DNA of 64,000 nucleotides from Bacteroidetes bacterium 2013_40CM_41_45 (GTDB taxonomy: Bacteria > Bacteroidota > Bacteroidia > AKYH767-A > 2013-40CM-41-45), in the NCBI GenBank assembly GCA_002215675.1, contig NGFH01000002.1:140975-204974 (forward strand). The letters run 5' to 3'. Under the pieces are notes generated by a model. The model was not told the origin of the DNA, searched no databases, and saw nothing but the letters and a program-made list of their open reading frames with translations. This document shows positions 26,373 to 35,962 of the stretch, in pieces. How positions within the stretch are numbered: position 1 is the stretch's first letter; the number at the start of each line of letters is the position of its first letter. Made by a program: the position numbers and the translations under genes.

Positions 26373-27593
26373 TTAAAAGCGTATGCTGCATAAATAATAC
26401 TTTACAACCGGAACTGATAATGCCGAAATATTCATCAGGTCTGATGCCTCTGTTATATCCTTAACCGTACCGTCTTTATACAGGATGTTTATTTTTTCCT
26501 GCGAGCTGTCGTAAGCGTGATTCACAACAGTTCCCGAGGAAATTAAATAATCACATTCTTTATCATCAGCATTAAAATGGTTTTTTATTTTTTTTCTCAA
26601 ATCATCTGCAACAAAGGCTTCAAACGGCTTACTGCCCATTTCAACCCTGAACAATTTGCGGTTCACCATTCCACTGCAAAGCAATGAAAGAATTTTATCA
26701 GGATGATTGGTCCACTCTTTTATGGATGCGACTACATCATAGTCGTCAAGCAAAGCAAAGGAATCAAGAAGCGATTCATCGTCCCGAAAATTTTTGAGGG
26801 AGAAATCAGCGCGAAGAAATTTTTTCAATGCTGATGTGCCAAACAATTCTGTTCCGTGCACAGAAAGCTCTTTCGCCCGTCTCAGGATATTCACCATATG
26901 AACCTCAGCGCTCAGCACCGTCTTATGCAAATAAACCGCCCAGTACATCAACCTGCGTGCAATAATAAATTTTTCGACGGAATACATTCCCTTTTCGTCA
27001 ATCACCAGTTTATTTTCATGCACGTTGAGCATCTGGATAATGCGGTTGTAGCTGATGATGCCTTCAGATACACCCGTAAAAAAACTATCACGATTCAGGT
27101 AATCCATCCTGTCCATGTCCATTTGCCCTGAAACCAGTTGGTGCAGAAATTTTTTGTGGTAACGATTCCTGAAAATATCAATAGCCAGGGAAAGAGCTCC
27201 GCTAAAAAATATATTGAGGCGATTCATAAATAAGTCTGATAATTCCTCGTGTTTTACTTCCGGAACAATGGCGTCTTCCAGCGCATGCGAGAACGGACCA
27301 TGGCCGATATCATGCAACATTACTGCAATGGCTGATGCCTCTGCTTCTTCATCGGAAATTTCGTGTCCCTTGGAGCGAAGCACGTCAATGGCCTGCGCCA
27401 TAAGGTGCATAGCGCCCAGTGCATGGTGAAAACGGGTGTGATGTGCGCCTGAATACACGAGGTGCGTCATGCCCAACTGCCTGATTCTCCGCAACCGCTG
27501 AAAGTAGGGATGCTCAATGATAGACTTAACAAGTTCACTGTTAATTGTAATAAAACCGTAAATGGGGTCGTTGAGGAGTAATGTTTTGGTCAC
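26373..27593 (-). CDS. HD-domain phosphohydrolase (dGTPase-like)
   Basis: A 406-residue cytosolic protein with an HD domain at about 40-170. The metal motif is HTRFHHALGAMHL, then VMLHDIGHGPFSHALE, which matches the dNTP triphosphohydrolase subgroup and YwfO. Conserved C-terminal features are DMDRMDYLNRDSFFTG and a 4-helix region. Homologues hydrolyse dNTPs to nucleosides and triphosphate; the natural substrate here is not shown. It diverges from porX, with 108 bp between the start codons. Confidence 0.85.
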   Translation of the reverse strand: MTKTLLLNDPIYGFITINSELVKSIIEHPYFQRLRRIRQLGMTHLVYSGAHHTRFHHALGAMHLMAQAIDVLRSKGHEISDEEAEASAIAVMLHDIGHGPFSHALEDAIVPEVKHEELSDLFMNRLNIFFSGALSLAIDIFRNRYHKKFLHQLVSGQMDMDRMDYLNRDSFFTGVSEGIISYNRIIQMLNVHENKLVIDEKGMYSVEKFIIARRLMYWAVYLHKTVLSAEVHMVNILRRAKELSVHGTELFGTSALKKFLRADFSLKNFRDDESLLDSFALLDDYDVVASIKEWTNHPDKILSLLCSGMVNRKLFRVEMGSKPFEAFVADDLRKKIKNHFNADDKECDYLISSGTVVNHAYDSSQEKINILYKDGTVKDITEASDLMNISALSVPVVKYYLCSIRF

Positions 27594-27670
27594 AAAATCT
27601 TTTTAAAATAAACGGGAGAAAGAAGCCGTTAAAATTCATCAAAAATTTTTACATATCGTTTTCTTTTATT

Positions 27671-27678
27671 TATCTTTA
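27671..27678 (+). promoter_or_regulatory. -7 box candidate of porX
   Basis: TATCTTTA matches TAnnTTTG except for the last base and precedes the porX ATG by 23 nt. A TTTT rather than TTTG stands 20 nt upstream. Confidence 0.4.
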
Positions 27679-27701
27679 ACAAAACTCTAATATTATACAC
27701 G

Positions 27702-29261
27702 ATGACGGATAAAGTAAGCATTCTCTGGGCTGATGACGAAATTGATTTGCTCAAACCCCATTTGATTTTCCTGAGAGAGAAGGGTTATGAGGTGGTTACC
27801 ACCACCAACGGAAATGATGCGCTTGTCAAATTTGCTCAAAATTCTTTCGATATAGTCTTTCTTGACGAGAATATGCCGGGACTTTCGGGGCTTGAAACGC
27901 TGAACAGGATAAAAAATCTGAAGAGCGAAATTCCCGTGGTCATGATTACCAAGAGCGAAGAAGAGACTATCATGGAAGATGCCATCGGCTCCAAGATTTC
28001 AGATTACCTGATTAAGCCCGTTAACCCCAACCAGATTTTACTTTCCATCAAAAAAAACCTGGAGAACAAACGGCTTGTGAGTGAAAAAACATCGGCTGCG
28101 TACCAGCAGGAGTTCCGCTCATTGGCAATGATGCTTAATGAACGCCTCGACCATGCCACCTGGACCGAACTTTATAAGAAAATTGTTTATTGGGAGCTGG
28201 AGCTTAACAGCGCTAAAGACAGCGGTTTGTATGAGGTGCTGGTTCAGCAAAAAAGCGAGGCGAATAATCAATTTTGCCGCTTCGTTGAAAACAACTACTT
28301 GCGTTGGCTTAAAGAACCGGATAAAGATGCACCCATAATGTCGCATACCCTGTTCAAGAAAAAAGTCCTTCCGGTGCTAACCACGTCTAAAAAACCAATG
28401 TTTGTTTTCCTGATTGATAACCTAAGGTATGACCAGTGGAAAGTTATTCAGCCGCTGGTTATTGAAAGGTTCAGGCTGAAGAGCGAGGAAACCTATTACA
28501 GCATTCTGCCCACTGCAACGCAGTTTGCGCGGAACGCGATTTTTGCCGGGCTCATGCCTAAATATATTGATGAGCGGTTTCCCGGCAAATGGGAGCCGGA
28601 TGACAGCGACATGGGGAAAAATCTTCAGGAGGAGGCATTCCTTGCAGACCAGTTAAAGCGACTCCGTTTTGAAGGAAAATTTTCTTACTCCAAAATCATT
28701 TCGCACCGCGACAGTACTGAACTTGCAGAGCGCATCCTTAACCTGCTCACCAACCGCCTGAACGTGATTGTCATCAACTTTGTGGATATGTTGTCACATT
28801 CAAAATCAGAGATGGACATGATTCGCGAACTGGCAGATGATGAAGCGGCCTATCGCTCGCTGACTTTGTCGTGGTTTACACATTCACCGCTTCTCGAAGC
28901 GCTTGACAAGTTGTCGGAAAAGGAAATTGATATCATTATAACGACAGACCATGGTACTATCCGTGTTCAGGAGCCGTCAAAAGTTATTGCCGAGCGGGCT
29001 ACGAACTCCAACCTGAGATACAAGCACGGGCGTGCGCTCACCGTTATTCCTAAAGATGTTTTTATGGTAAACAACCCGGCAGAAGCCATGCTTCCCACGC
29101 AATTTGTAAATGATAAATTCGCCTTTGCAAAGCAGGATAAGTTTTTTGTTTACCCAAACAATTACAACCAGTTTGTAAATCATTACCGGAACACGCTGCA
29201 GCACGGAGGTGTTTCGCTCGAGGAAATGATAGTTCCGTTTATACACCTGGAAAACAAATAG
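27702..29261 (+). CDS. porX: PorX-type response regulator with PglZ/alkaline-phosphatase domain
   Basis: A 519-residue two-domain protein. Residues 1-125 form a receiver with the acidic pair D11/D12, phosphoacceptor D55 (IVFLDENMPG), T83 and K105 (LIKP). A helical linker leads to a PglZ/alkaline-phosphatase-like domain (about 225-515) with FLIDNLRYDQW, ILPTATQFARN, VINFVDMLSHS and IIITTDHGTI. This is the architecture of PorX, which with PorY and a sigma factor controls type IX secretion in Porphyromonas. No PorY-like kinase is in the window. Three T9SS clients lie 15-18 kb upstream. It is followed by tsaE after 16 bp. Confidence 0.93.
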   Translation: MTDKVSILWADDEIDLLKPHLIFLREKGYEVVTTTNGNDALVKFAQNSFDIVFLDENMPGLSGLETLNRIKNLKSEIPVVMITKSEEETIMEDAIGSKISDYLIKPVNPNQILLSIKKNLENKRLVSEKTSAAYQQEFRSLAMMLNERLDHATWTELYKKIVYWELELNSAKDSGLYEVLVQQKSEANNQFCRFVENNYLRWLKEPDKDAPIMSHTLFKKKVLPVLTTSKKPMFVFLIDNLRYDQWKVIQPLVIERFRLKSEETYYSILPTATQFARNAIFAGLMPKYIDERFPGKWEPDDSDMGKNLQEEAFLADQLKRLRFEGKFSYSKIISHRDSTELAERILNLLTNRLNVIVINFVDMLSHSKSEMDMIRELADDEAAYRSLTLSWFTHSPLLEALDKLSEKEIDIIITTDHGTIRVQEPSKVIAERATNSNLRYKHGRALTVIPKDVFMVNNPAEAMLPTQFVNDKFAFAKQDKFFVYPNNYNQFVNHYRNTLQHGGVSLEEMIVPFIHLENK

Positions 29262-29277
29262 CGCACAGGTTTTTAGT

Positions 29278-29739
29278 ATGCAGGCGACAGACGGTTTGTT
29301 TACGATTTCCCAAGTTGATTTAAAGGAACTGCCTGCGGCCGCAAAAAATATTTTAGACAGCATTGGTGATGAAACTGTAATTGCTTTTTACGGGGAAATG
29401 GGAGCGGGAAAAACAACACTCATTAAAGAAATTTGCAGGCAGCTTAGCTCGGGAGATAATATAACAAGCCCCACGTTTGCCTTGATGAATGAATACCTCA
29501 CCGATTCAGGAAAAAAAATTTTTCATTTTGATTTTTACAGGATTAATTCGGTAGCGGAAGCGTTTGACATGGGCTACGAAGATTTTTTTTACAGCGGCAA
29601 TTTATGCCTTGTAGAATGGCCCGAAAAAATTAAACACTTGCTGCCTCAAAATTGTTTAAGCGTGTTTATTACCGTTGAAAATAATCTTCGTACTATTACG
29701 GTTCGAAAATGGCCGCACAAGGAAATATTTCGAGGATAG
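29278..29739 (+). CDS. tsaE: tRNA threonylcarbamoyladenosine biosynthesis ATPase TsaE
   Basis: A 153-residue P-loop protein with Walker A GEMGAGKTTLIKEI and the conserved TSPTFALMNEY and FHFDFYRI. TsaE helps TsaB and TsaD form the N6-threonylcarbamoyl group on A37 of tRNAs that read ANN codons. Length fits the family. It overlaps the 5 prime end of the alanine dehydrogenase gene by 31 bp if that gene starts at 29709. Confidence 0.93.
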   Translation: MQATDGLFTISQVDLKELPAAAKNILDSIGDETVIAFYGEMGAGKTTLIKEICRQLSSGDNITSPTFALMNEYLTDSGKKIFHFDFYRINSVAEAFDMGYEDFFYSGNLCLVEWPEKIKHLLPQNCLSVFITVENNLRTITVRKWPHKEIFRG

Positions 29740-30929
29740 CAGCCTCGGCAATGCTTCAGCCGCAGGAAAGTTTGCTGGAAGTAAAAAAGCAGCAGCAGCA
29801 TCTTTTTATCGGCATTCCCAGGGAGACCTCATTCCAGGAAAATCGCATACCTCTTATTCCGGAATCTGTTGCTTTATTAGTAAACCACGGGCATGAACTG
29901 GTAATGGAAACCGGTGCCGGCCAAACCAGCAATTACCAGGATTCCGATTACAGTGAGGCGGGCGCCCGTATTGCATATAGCCCCGAGGATGTTTACAAAG
30001 CGGATATTATTTTAAAAGTGGCTCCTCCCTCTGCAAAAGAAATGGAGCTATTGAAAACACAGCAGACGCTGATTTCAATTCTGCAAATGAACATGCAGAA
30101 CGAAAGATTTATCCGCAACCTTAGTTCAAGAAAAATTACCGCTTTCGCTTATGAATACATACAGGATGAATCGGGCAGGTTCCCGATTATCCAGGCGATG
30201 AGTGAAATTGTGGGCAGTTCATCCATTTTGATTGCAGCTGAATATCTCAGCAATACCTTTAGCGGAATAGGGGAGTTGCTGGGTGGAGTTGCAGGAATTC
30301 CACCGACACGGGTTGTAATTATTGGTGCAGGAACAGTTGCCGAGTTTGCAGCGCGGGCAGCACTGGGGCTGGGAGCCATGGTAAAAGTCTTTGATAATTC
30401 TGTATACCGTCTCAGGCGAATTCAGGCTAACCTCGGTTCAAGAATTTTTACTTCCACGCTTGTTCCCGAAACTTTAATGAAGGAATTAAAAACCGCAGAT
30501 GTTGCTATTGGTGCGCTGCGCCCTGTGAATGGAAGAACTCCTTGCGTGATAAGCGAAGAGATGGTGAGTGAAATGAAATCAGGTTCAGTTATAGTAGATG
30601 TAAGTATTGACGGAGGGGGTGTATTTGCAACTTCTGAAGTTACCAATCATAGTAATCCTGTGTTCAAAAAATTCGGTGTGATTCATTATTGTGTTCCGAA
30701 TATCGCATCACGCGTTTCCCGCACGGCATCAACCGCACTAAGCAATATTTTTACTCCCATACTTACCAGCATTGGCGATGAAGGAGGTATTGACGATATG
30801 CTATGGAAAAATCCCGGGGTTAGAAAAGGAGTTTACCTTTATAAAGGTGCGGTAACCAACCGCTACATCAGTGAGATTTGCCGCACTCCATTCAAGGACC
30901 TTGATCTGATTATGTCTGCAAGAGTTTAG
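29709..30929 (+). CDS. ald: Alanine dehydrogenase
   Basis: A 406-residue NAD-dependent enzyme of the alanine dehydrogenase/pyridine nucleotide transhydrogenase family. The N-terminal domain starts FIGIPRETSFQENRIPLIPE; the NAD motif is VVIIGAGTVAEFAARAA; and the helix EIVGSSSILIAAEYLSN is typical. It converts alanine to pyruvate and ammonia. About 30 residues precede the usual N-terminus, as in other Bacteroidota forms. A start at 29751 would remove the tsaE overlap. The stop codon shares bases with that of the convergent asnB-like gene (TTAG). Confidence 0.9.
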   Translation: MAAQGNISRIAASAMLQPQESLLEVKKQQQHLFIGIPRETSFQENRIPLIPESVALLVNHGHELVMETGAGQTSNYQDSDYSEAGARIAYSPEDVYKADIILKVAPPSAKEMELLKTQQTLISILQMNMQNERFIRNLSSRKITAFAYEYIQDESGRFPIIQAMSEIVGSSSILIAAEYLSNTFSGIGELLGGVAGIPPTRVVIIGAGTVAEFAARAALGLGAMVKVFDNSVYRLRRIQANLGSRIFTSTLVPETLMKELKTADVAIGALRPVNGRTPCVISEEMVSEMKSGSVIVDVSIDGGGVFATSEVTNHSNPVFKKFGVIHYCVPNIASRVSRTASTALSNIFTPILTSIGDEGGIDDMLWKNPGVRKGVYLYKGAVTNRYISEICRTPFKDLDLIMSARV

Positions 30930-32836
30930 GCAGGTACTTTCATTGCAGGTTTTTCCCGCGCAGGATTTTTTCTTTTATCAAATTCGCTCAGGAATTTGTG
31001 AAGGATAATGAGCGCCCAAAGCCGCTGGTACAAATATTCTTCTCCTGCAAAAAATCTTTTCTTCAGATTTTTAACAAACGGATATTGCACAATACCGTAA
31101 TGCCTGATGGTTGATTCGTTGAGGTAATCATCCACGAGGTATTTTAATTCATTGTTGAGCCATAGCTGCATGGGCAGCGAAAATCCCCACTTGGGCCGCG
31201 CAAATAAATTTCTCGGCATGTAATCGGCCAGGGTTTCTTTCAATAGATATTTTTGAATATTACCGCGCATTTTTAATTTCGAATGCAGGTTGATGGCAAA
31301 CTCCACGATACGATAATCAAGAATAGGCACACGTACTTCTAAACCGTATTTCATGCTGGCGCGGTCAACTTTTGCGAGCAAGTCATCCTTCAAATAATAC
31401 TTCAGGTCGTACAGCGATTGGTCTTCCTTTGCATTTAAGTCTCTGCGGAGGGAGCTGAAAATTTCTTCGTGAAAAATTTCATGCGAAAAATCGGGAGTCA
31501 TCAGCATGTGAATTTCGCTCTCGGAAAAATACCCCTGCTCCTGCGAGAAGATGTGCCCCTTAATGGTTTCTTTACCCGGGTATTCAAACAAGTTGGCAGC
31601 CCTTTTTTCGCGATTCGAAAAAAACTTGGAAAGTGAATACGCAATCTGGTGCCTGAATAATGAAATGAACGGGTTGGAAAGCCGGCTTGCCCATTTATAC
31701 GCCCCATAGCCCCAGAATAATTCATCGCCTCCGTCACCGGAGAGAACCATCTTTACATGATTGCGCGCCAGCTTGGAAACAAGCATGGTTGGCACAGACG
31801 AGGAATCAGCAAACGGCTCATCGTAAGTGGAAATAATTTCATCAAATAATTGCAGTGCATCTGCATAGGAAGCGGTGAATTCGTGATGCTCTGTGTTAAG
31901 GAATTTCGCTATCGAACGGGCATGAGGCGCTTCATTAAACTTTGCTTCCTTAAAGCCGATAGTAAAGGTGGTAACTTTTTGCGGAGTGAGTCTTTGAGCC
32001 ACAGCTGCTACCAGGCTTGAATCCGTCCCTCCGCTAAGGAAAATGCCGTAAGGAACATCGGAGATAAGACAATAATTTACAGCATCGGTGAGTAATTCTT
32101 TAAACCTTCTTTTAGCAGTATAGAAAAACCTGTAAACTTCCTGGTCAATTTTCTCTTCCGGTTTCCAGTACGAAGAAATATTCAAACCATATTTATTTAT
32201 AGTAAGAACGGAGCCTGAAGGCATCTTGAAAATATTATGAAAGATAGAGTGCGGCTCAGGCACATAGCCAAGATAAAGAAACGTACTAATGATGTTTTTA
32301 TTAATAGAGAGCGAAGAACGGATTTGCTTTGCAAAAGTCAGCGACTTCAGTTCAGAAGCGAATGCAAAATTTTTCCCATCATAATAATAATACAGTGGTT
32401 TAATTCCAACGCGGTCGCGGAAGAGGGATAATTGTTTTTCCTGCTTGTCATAGATAGCAAATGCAAACATTCCGTTAAAACGATTCACACACTGCGGCCC
32501 CCACTGAGCAAACGCCTCGAGTACCACTTCAGTATCTCCCGATGTATGAAGCTGCAGTTCGGGATTTATCCTGCTTAACTCGCGCGCAATTTCCCTGAAA
32601 TTATATACTTCACCGTTGTATGAAATCACGTACCTGCCCGACCGCGAATGTATCGGCTGATTGGCGAGGGCGGATAAATCAATAATGCTGAGGCGTCTGT
32701 TTCCCAGCCCCACTACATCATCTTCAAAATAACCTCCCGCATCGGGACCGCGGTGCAGAATGCTTTCGGTCATCTGCCTTAAATCATCAGAAGAAAAAGA
32801 ATGAGAGGAAGAAAAATACCCGGCAATACCACACAT
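30926..32836 (-). CDS. Asparagine-synthase-type amidotransferase (copy 1)
   Basis: A 636-residue class II glutamine amidotransferase. Cys2 of MCGIAGYFSS is the nucleophile, with RRLSIID and YNGEVYN in the glutaminase domain. The synthetase domain has the PP-loop FLSGGTDSSLVAA. AsnB makes asparagine, but several surface-polysaccharide homologues amidate uronic acids instead. It is the last gene of the minus-strand polysaccharide locus, 8 bp downstream of a glycosyltransferase, which favours a sugar substrate. It is more divergent from copies 2 and 3 than they are from each other. Confidence 0.85.
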   Translation of the reverse strand: MCGIAGYFSSSHSFSSDDLRQMTESILHRGPDAGGYFEDDVVGLGNRRLSIIDLSALANQPIHSRSGRYVISYNGEVYNFREIARELSRINPELQLHTSGDTEVVLEAFAQWGPQCVNRFNGMFAFAIYDKQEKQLSLFRDRVGIKPLYYYYDGKNFAFASELKSLTFAKQIRSSLSINKNIISTFLYLGYVPEPHSIFHNIFKMPSGSVLTINKYGLNISSYWKPEEKIDQEVYRFFYTAKRRFKELLTDAVNYCLISDVPYGIFLSGGTDSSLVAAVAQRLTPQKVTTFTIGFKEAKFNEAPHARSIAKFLNTEHHEFTASYADALQLFDEIISTYDEPFADSSSVPTMLVSKLARNHVKMVLSGDGGDELFWGYGAYKWASRLSNPFISLFRHQIAYSLSKFFSNREKRAANLFEYPGKETIKGHIFSQEQGYFSESEIHMLMTPDFSHEIFHEEIFSSLRRDLNAKEDQSLYDLKYYLKDDLLAKVDRASMKYGLEVRVPILDYRIVEFAINLHSKLKMRGNIQKYLLKETLADYMPRNLFARPKWGFSLPMQLWLNNELKYLVDDYLNESTIRHYGIVQYPFVKNLKKRFFAGEEYLYQRLWALIILHKFLSEFDKRKNPAREKPAMKVPA

Positions 32837-32844
32837 GAGGGCAG

Positions 32845-34077
32845 CTAATTTACAGTTAAAAGTTTTTGATATACGGAATCGTACTTTTCAATTCCACCGG
32901 CCAGCGAAAAATATTCTTCAGCTGCTTTTCTGAAGCGGTCAGTATCCGATGCACGAAACTTACCCATCTGTTTAATTACATTACTATAAGCGTCATCTGT
33001 GAATCCATCAGTTAGGATACCGCAGTGGTATTTGCTTACAATATCGTCCATATCTCCGATACCACGGTTGCAAATAAAAGGAATTCCCATGCTTAGGAGT
33101 TCTCCGAATTTTGTGGGCGAAGATGCCATTTTTGAATATACAGGTTTTATAAATGCGATTGAAAAATCAGAAAAGGAAAGCAGCGATGGCAATTCATGCC
33201 TTTCTGATTTCTGCACCAGTATGTTTTCATCAGGAATATTATGCAATTGCGATTTCATTCTTATGGCCTGTTCACGTTCATGGGTTATGAAAAGAAATTT
33301 TGCATTTGGTTTTTCGGATGACAATAGTTTAAAAAAACCGAGCATCTCATCCAGCATATACCATGTGCCGATTGTGCCAAGATAAGTCAAAATAAAGGTA
33401 TCTTCAGTGATTCCGAGTTTTTGTTTAAAACCCATACGCAAGTCCTCACTGATATAGTTGCGCGAAAACAAATTCAGGTCTGTACAGGTTGGGATAACTT
33501 CAATATTCAACGGTTTTGGGCTCGTGTTTTTCCATGACAGGATTTCATCTTTGGCTTTCTGAGTAAGGGAAACAATATAATCTGCCATGCCGAAAAATTC
33601 TTTTTCCTTTTTTTTAAAAAAGCGGTAAACCCAGTTATAGAAAGGGTTTCGGAGGTTCCATATTTTTCCATCAATGCGTTCCTCAATCCAGAAACCCCGA
33701 ATGTCAAAAATAAATTTAACGCCGTATTTTTTCTTAAGAAAGAGCCCCGCAAATGCGGGTATGTAACTTCGGCAGTGAACAATTTTGAATTTATTTTTAT
33801 GTTGCAACGCACGCGCCTTAAAAATCATTCTTACTATATCCCACACTGTAGAAAGTATAGGTGGCGACTTGGTGTAAGCCAGCGGATACCATTGAATATT
33901 ATTTTTTTTAAGAATGCCTCTTACGGCAGCTTCACCGGATAAGAATTGTTTTTTTTTTTCGAAGCTTATCAAGTCAATTTCATGTCCTTTTCCGGACAGC
34001 CCGCTGAGATATGGAATTACCTGCGATTGCCCGAGCGGGTCCGTCATACCATCGTAAGAGATATACAGTACAGACAC
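32845..34077 (-). CDS. Glycosyltransferase, GT4-like
   Basis: A 410-residue GT-B-fold glycosyltransferase. The N-terminal segment YISYDGMTDPLGQSQVIPYL is typical of a GT4 subgroup found in exopolysaccharide clusters. The C-terminal donor domain ends in the region SSPTKFGELLSMGIPFIC. Donor and acceptor are not evident. It lies between GT2 and asnB-like genes in the same direction with gaps of 8 and 17 bp. Confidence 0.85.
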   Translation of the reverse strand: MSVLYISYDGMTDPLGQSQVIPYLSGLSGKGHEIDLISFEKKKQFLSGEAAVRGILKKNNIQWYPLAYTKSPPILSTVWDIVRMIFKARALQHKNKFKIVHCRSYIPAFAGLFLKKKYGVKFIFDIRGFWIEERIDGKIWNLRNPFYNWVYRFFKKKEKEFFGMADYIVSLTQKAKDEILSWKNTSPKPLNIEVIPTCTDLNLFSRNYISEDLRMGFKQKLGITEDTFILTYLGTIGTWYMLDEMLGFFKLLSSEKPNAKFLFITHEREQAIRMKSQLHNIPDENILVQKSERHELPSLLSFSDFSIAFIKPVYSKMASSPTKFGELLSMGIPFICNRGIGDMDDIVSKYHCGILTDGFTDDAYSNVIKQMGKFRASDTDRFRKAAEEYFSLAGGIEKYDSVYQKLLTVN

Positions 34078-34094
34078 CGGGGACGAATGAGAAA

Positions 34095-35006
34095 TTATTT
34101 GGTAACGTATTTTACCAATGCTTTATAAAGCAAAGGGTTTGTGTACGTATGCGGAAGCCGCAGCGATTCAAGAAAAAATGGCGTAGCGAGTTTCTTTTTT
34201 CCGTCAGACAAAAGTGTATTGGCGCATAACAACCAGATGAATGATTTTAATTTTCTGCGCAGTGAACGTGCCAGGAGAGGAGAATTAATGAACATCATTA
34301 CGGTCATCTCTTTCCAGAGAACAAAATCCTCCGAAGAAATAAGGCGCATGGTGCGGTTGGGATGGTCGAGAAGTTCATTGGTCACTGTATTTACCTTTAG
34401 CATCGTAGTCTCTAAAAGAAGCAGGCGGGTAAAGAGCCAGTCTTCTGATACTGGAATATTTTCATTGGTAAAACGTGTGTCAATTTTTGTTTTGTTAAAA
34501 CACAACTGGTTTATTTGTAAAGAGCCCGAAAATATTATGTCTTTAAGATTTATTTCCTGGATGCTTTTACGCAGCTTGGGGTTGCCATACTTTTTTGTTT
34601 TGCCGCTTATGATTTGCTCAGTGGCAAACAAATGATATTTTGGATTTTGCTGAATCAGGTTGTAATGAGTTTCAAGATGATTCGGATAAAAAATATCATC
34701 GGAATCGAGAAAGCAAATCCATTCGGAAGCGGCAAGCTCAATGCCTGTGTTTCTCGCAACACAACGCCCCTCATTTTGTTTCAACTCAACCAGGCGTACC
34801 CTTTTATCTTTTTTTGCAAAGTCATTGATTATGCTGACAGAACTATCGGTGCTTCCATCGTCAACACAAAGCAATTCAAAATCAGCGAACGTCTGATTTA
34901 AGACAGATGAAATGGAAGTTGTTAAAAAACCAGCCCTGTTGTATATGGGCATAATGACGGAAAAAAAAGGTCGGTTCAATGTATTTGTGCTTTGCTGAGA
35001 ATGCAA
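34095..35006 (-). CDS. Family 2 glycosyltransferase
   Basis: A GT-A enzyme of about 303 residues. The domain begins FFSVIMPIYNRAGF, continues LLCVDDGSTDSS and has the DxD-like CFLDSDDIFYP. An ATG at 35108 would overlap the upstream glycosyltransferase by 89 bp and add unrelated residues. A TTG at 35006 gives a 13-bp gap like that between neighbouring genes; another TTG at 34979 is possible. The start is uncertain. Confidence 0.8.
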   Translation of the reverse strand: MHSQQSTNTLNRPFFSVIMPIYNRAGFLTTSISSVLNQTFADFELLCVDDGSTDSSVSIINDFAKKDKRVRLVELKQNEGRCVARNTGIELAASEWICFLDSDDIFYPNHLETHYNLIQQNPKYHLFATEQIISGKTKKYGNPKLRKSIQEINLKDIIFSGSLQINQLCFNKTKIDTRFTNENIPVSEDWLFTRLLLLETTMLKVNTVTNELLDHPNRTMRLISSEDFVLWKEMTVMMFINSPLLARSLRRKLKSFIWLLCANTLLSDGKKKLATPFFLESLRLPHTYTNPLLYKALVKYVTK

Positions 35007-35019
35007 AATTAATAAGTTA

Positions 35020-35949
35020 TCACGAACGAAACCTGCCCCGAACCTTATGCAGCCCGAAAATATATTTAAGCGCGGCCAAAAAATTCCTCGAAAAAACGAC
35101 CATTGCATCTTCTCTAACTGAAAGAAACAGGTAATGTATGGCTGCTTTACGGTAATGGGCTAAGCCTAAATGGAGAGACAGGTAACAATAATTAACGGCA
35201 TATATCCTGCTGTTATATTTTGAATATTTTTTTTGAAAACGTTGATTATTCTTCACATGCCACAATACTTTTTCTACGCGCTTTATCAGCGCATTCTTTT
35301 GAGATACCTCAAGCACACTTCGGCTGGGGTGATGAATGATAGCAGATGTGATGGTGTTGGCGTAAGCGAATTCATACTGCGCTGCAAGCCTTAGCCAAAG
35401 TTCATAATCTTCAGAACCTGAAAGTTCCCGGTCTTCAACAAATAAATTCTCTGCCACAATTTCCCTCCTGATAAAAATTCCCATGCAGCCTAATATATTC
35501 CCAAACCTGATGAGGTTGATGTTTAAACTTCCTGAACGGTTGTTACACTTTTTAACAAGGCTTCCATCGGTTCTTACAATTTCATAAGCGAGATGAAAAA
35601 GCTCGGGAGATTTTTTTTCGCGGATAAGATAAATAGCTTCCTGCAGATGTTGGGGATAAAGAATATCATCTGAATCGAGGAACGTAACATAGTCGCCTTT
35701 TGCATGATAGGTGCCGAAGTTACGTGCTGCACCCCGCTCCTGATTATTTTTTTTGAGGTAAGAAATATTTGAATGCTGTTTCAGAAGCGGCTCCAAAATA
35801 TTTTCGGTATTATCGGTGCTTCCATCATCAACAATAATTATCTCAAACGATTTATAAGTCTGACTCAAGACTGAATTTACAGTACGCGTAATGAACTCAG
35901 CCCTGTTATAGGTTGGAATAATTACTGAAAATAGAGGTGCATTTTCCAT
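35020..35949 (-). CDS. Family 2 glycosyltransferase
   Basis: A 309-residue GT-A enzyme: FSVIIPTYNRAEF, IIIVDDGSTDNTE and VTFLDSDDILYP at residues 8, 40 and 90. It resembles the neighbouring gene at 34095-35006 over the N-terminal 120 residues, and the two are probably paralogues. It transfers sugars from nucleotide donors at the cytosolic face. A 13-bp gap to the upstream gene implies one operon. Confidence 0.88.
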   Translation of the reverse strand: MENAPLFSVIIPTYNRAEFITRTVNSVLSQTYKSFEIIIVDDGSTDNTENILEPLLKQHSNISYLKKNNQERGAARNFGTYHAKGDYVTFLDSDDILYPQHLQEAIYLIREKKSPELFHLAYEIVRTDGSLVKKCNNRSGSLNINLIRFGNILGCMGIFIRREIVAENLFVEDRELSGSEDYELWLRLAAQYEFAYANTITSAIIHHPSRSVLEVSQKNALIKRVEKVLWHVKNNQRFQKKYSKYNSRIYAVNYCYLSLHLGLAHYRKAAIHYLFLSVREDAMVVFSRNFLAALKYIFGLHKVRGRFRS

Positions 35950-35962
35950 TGCGACTTTATTT

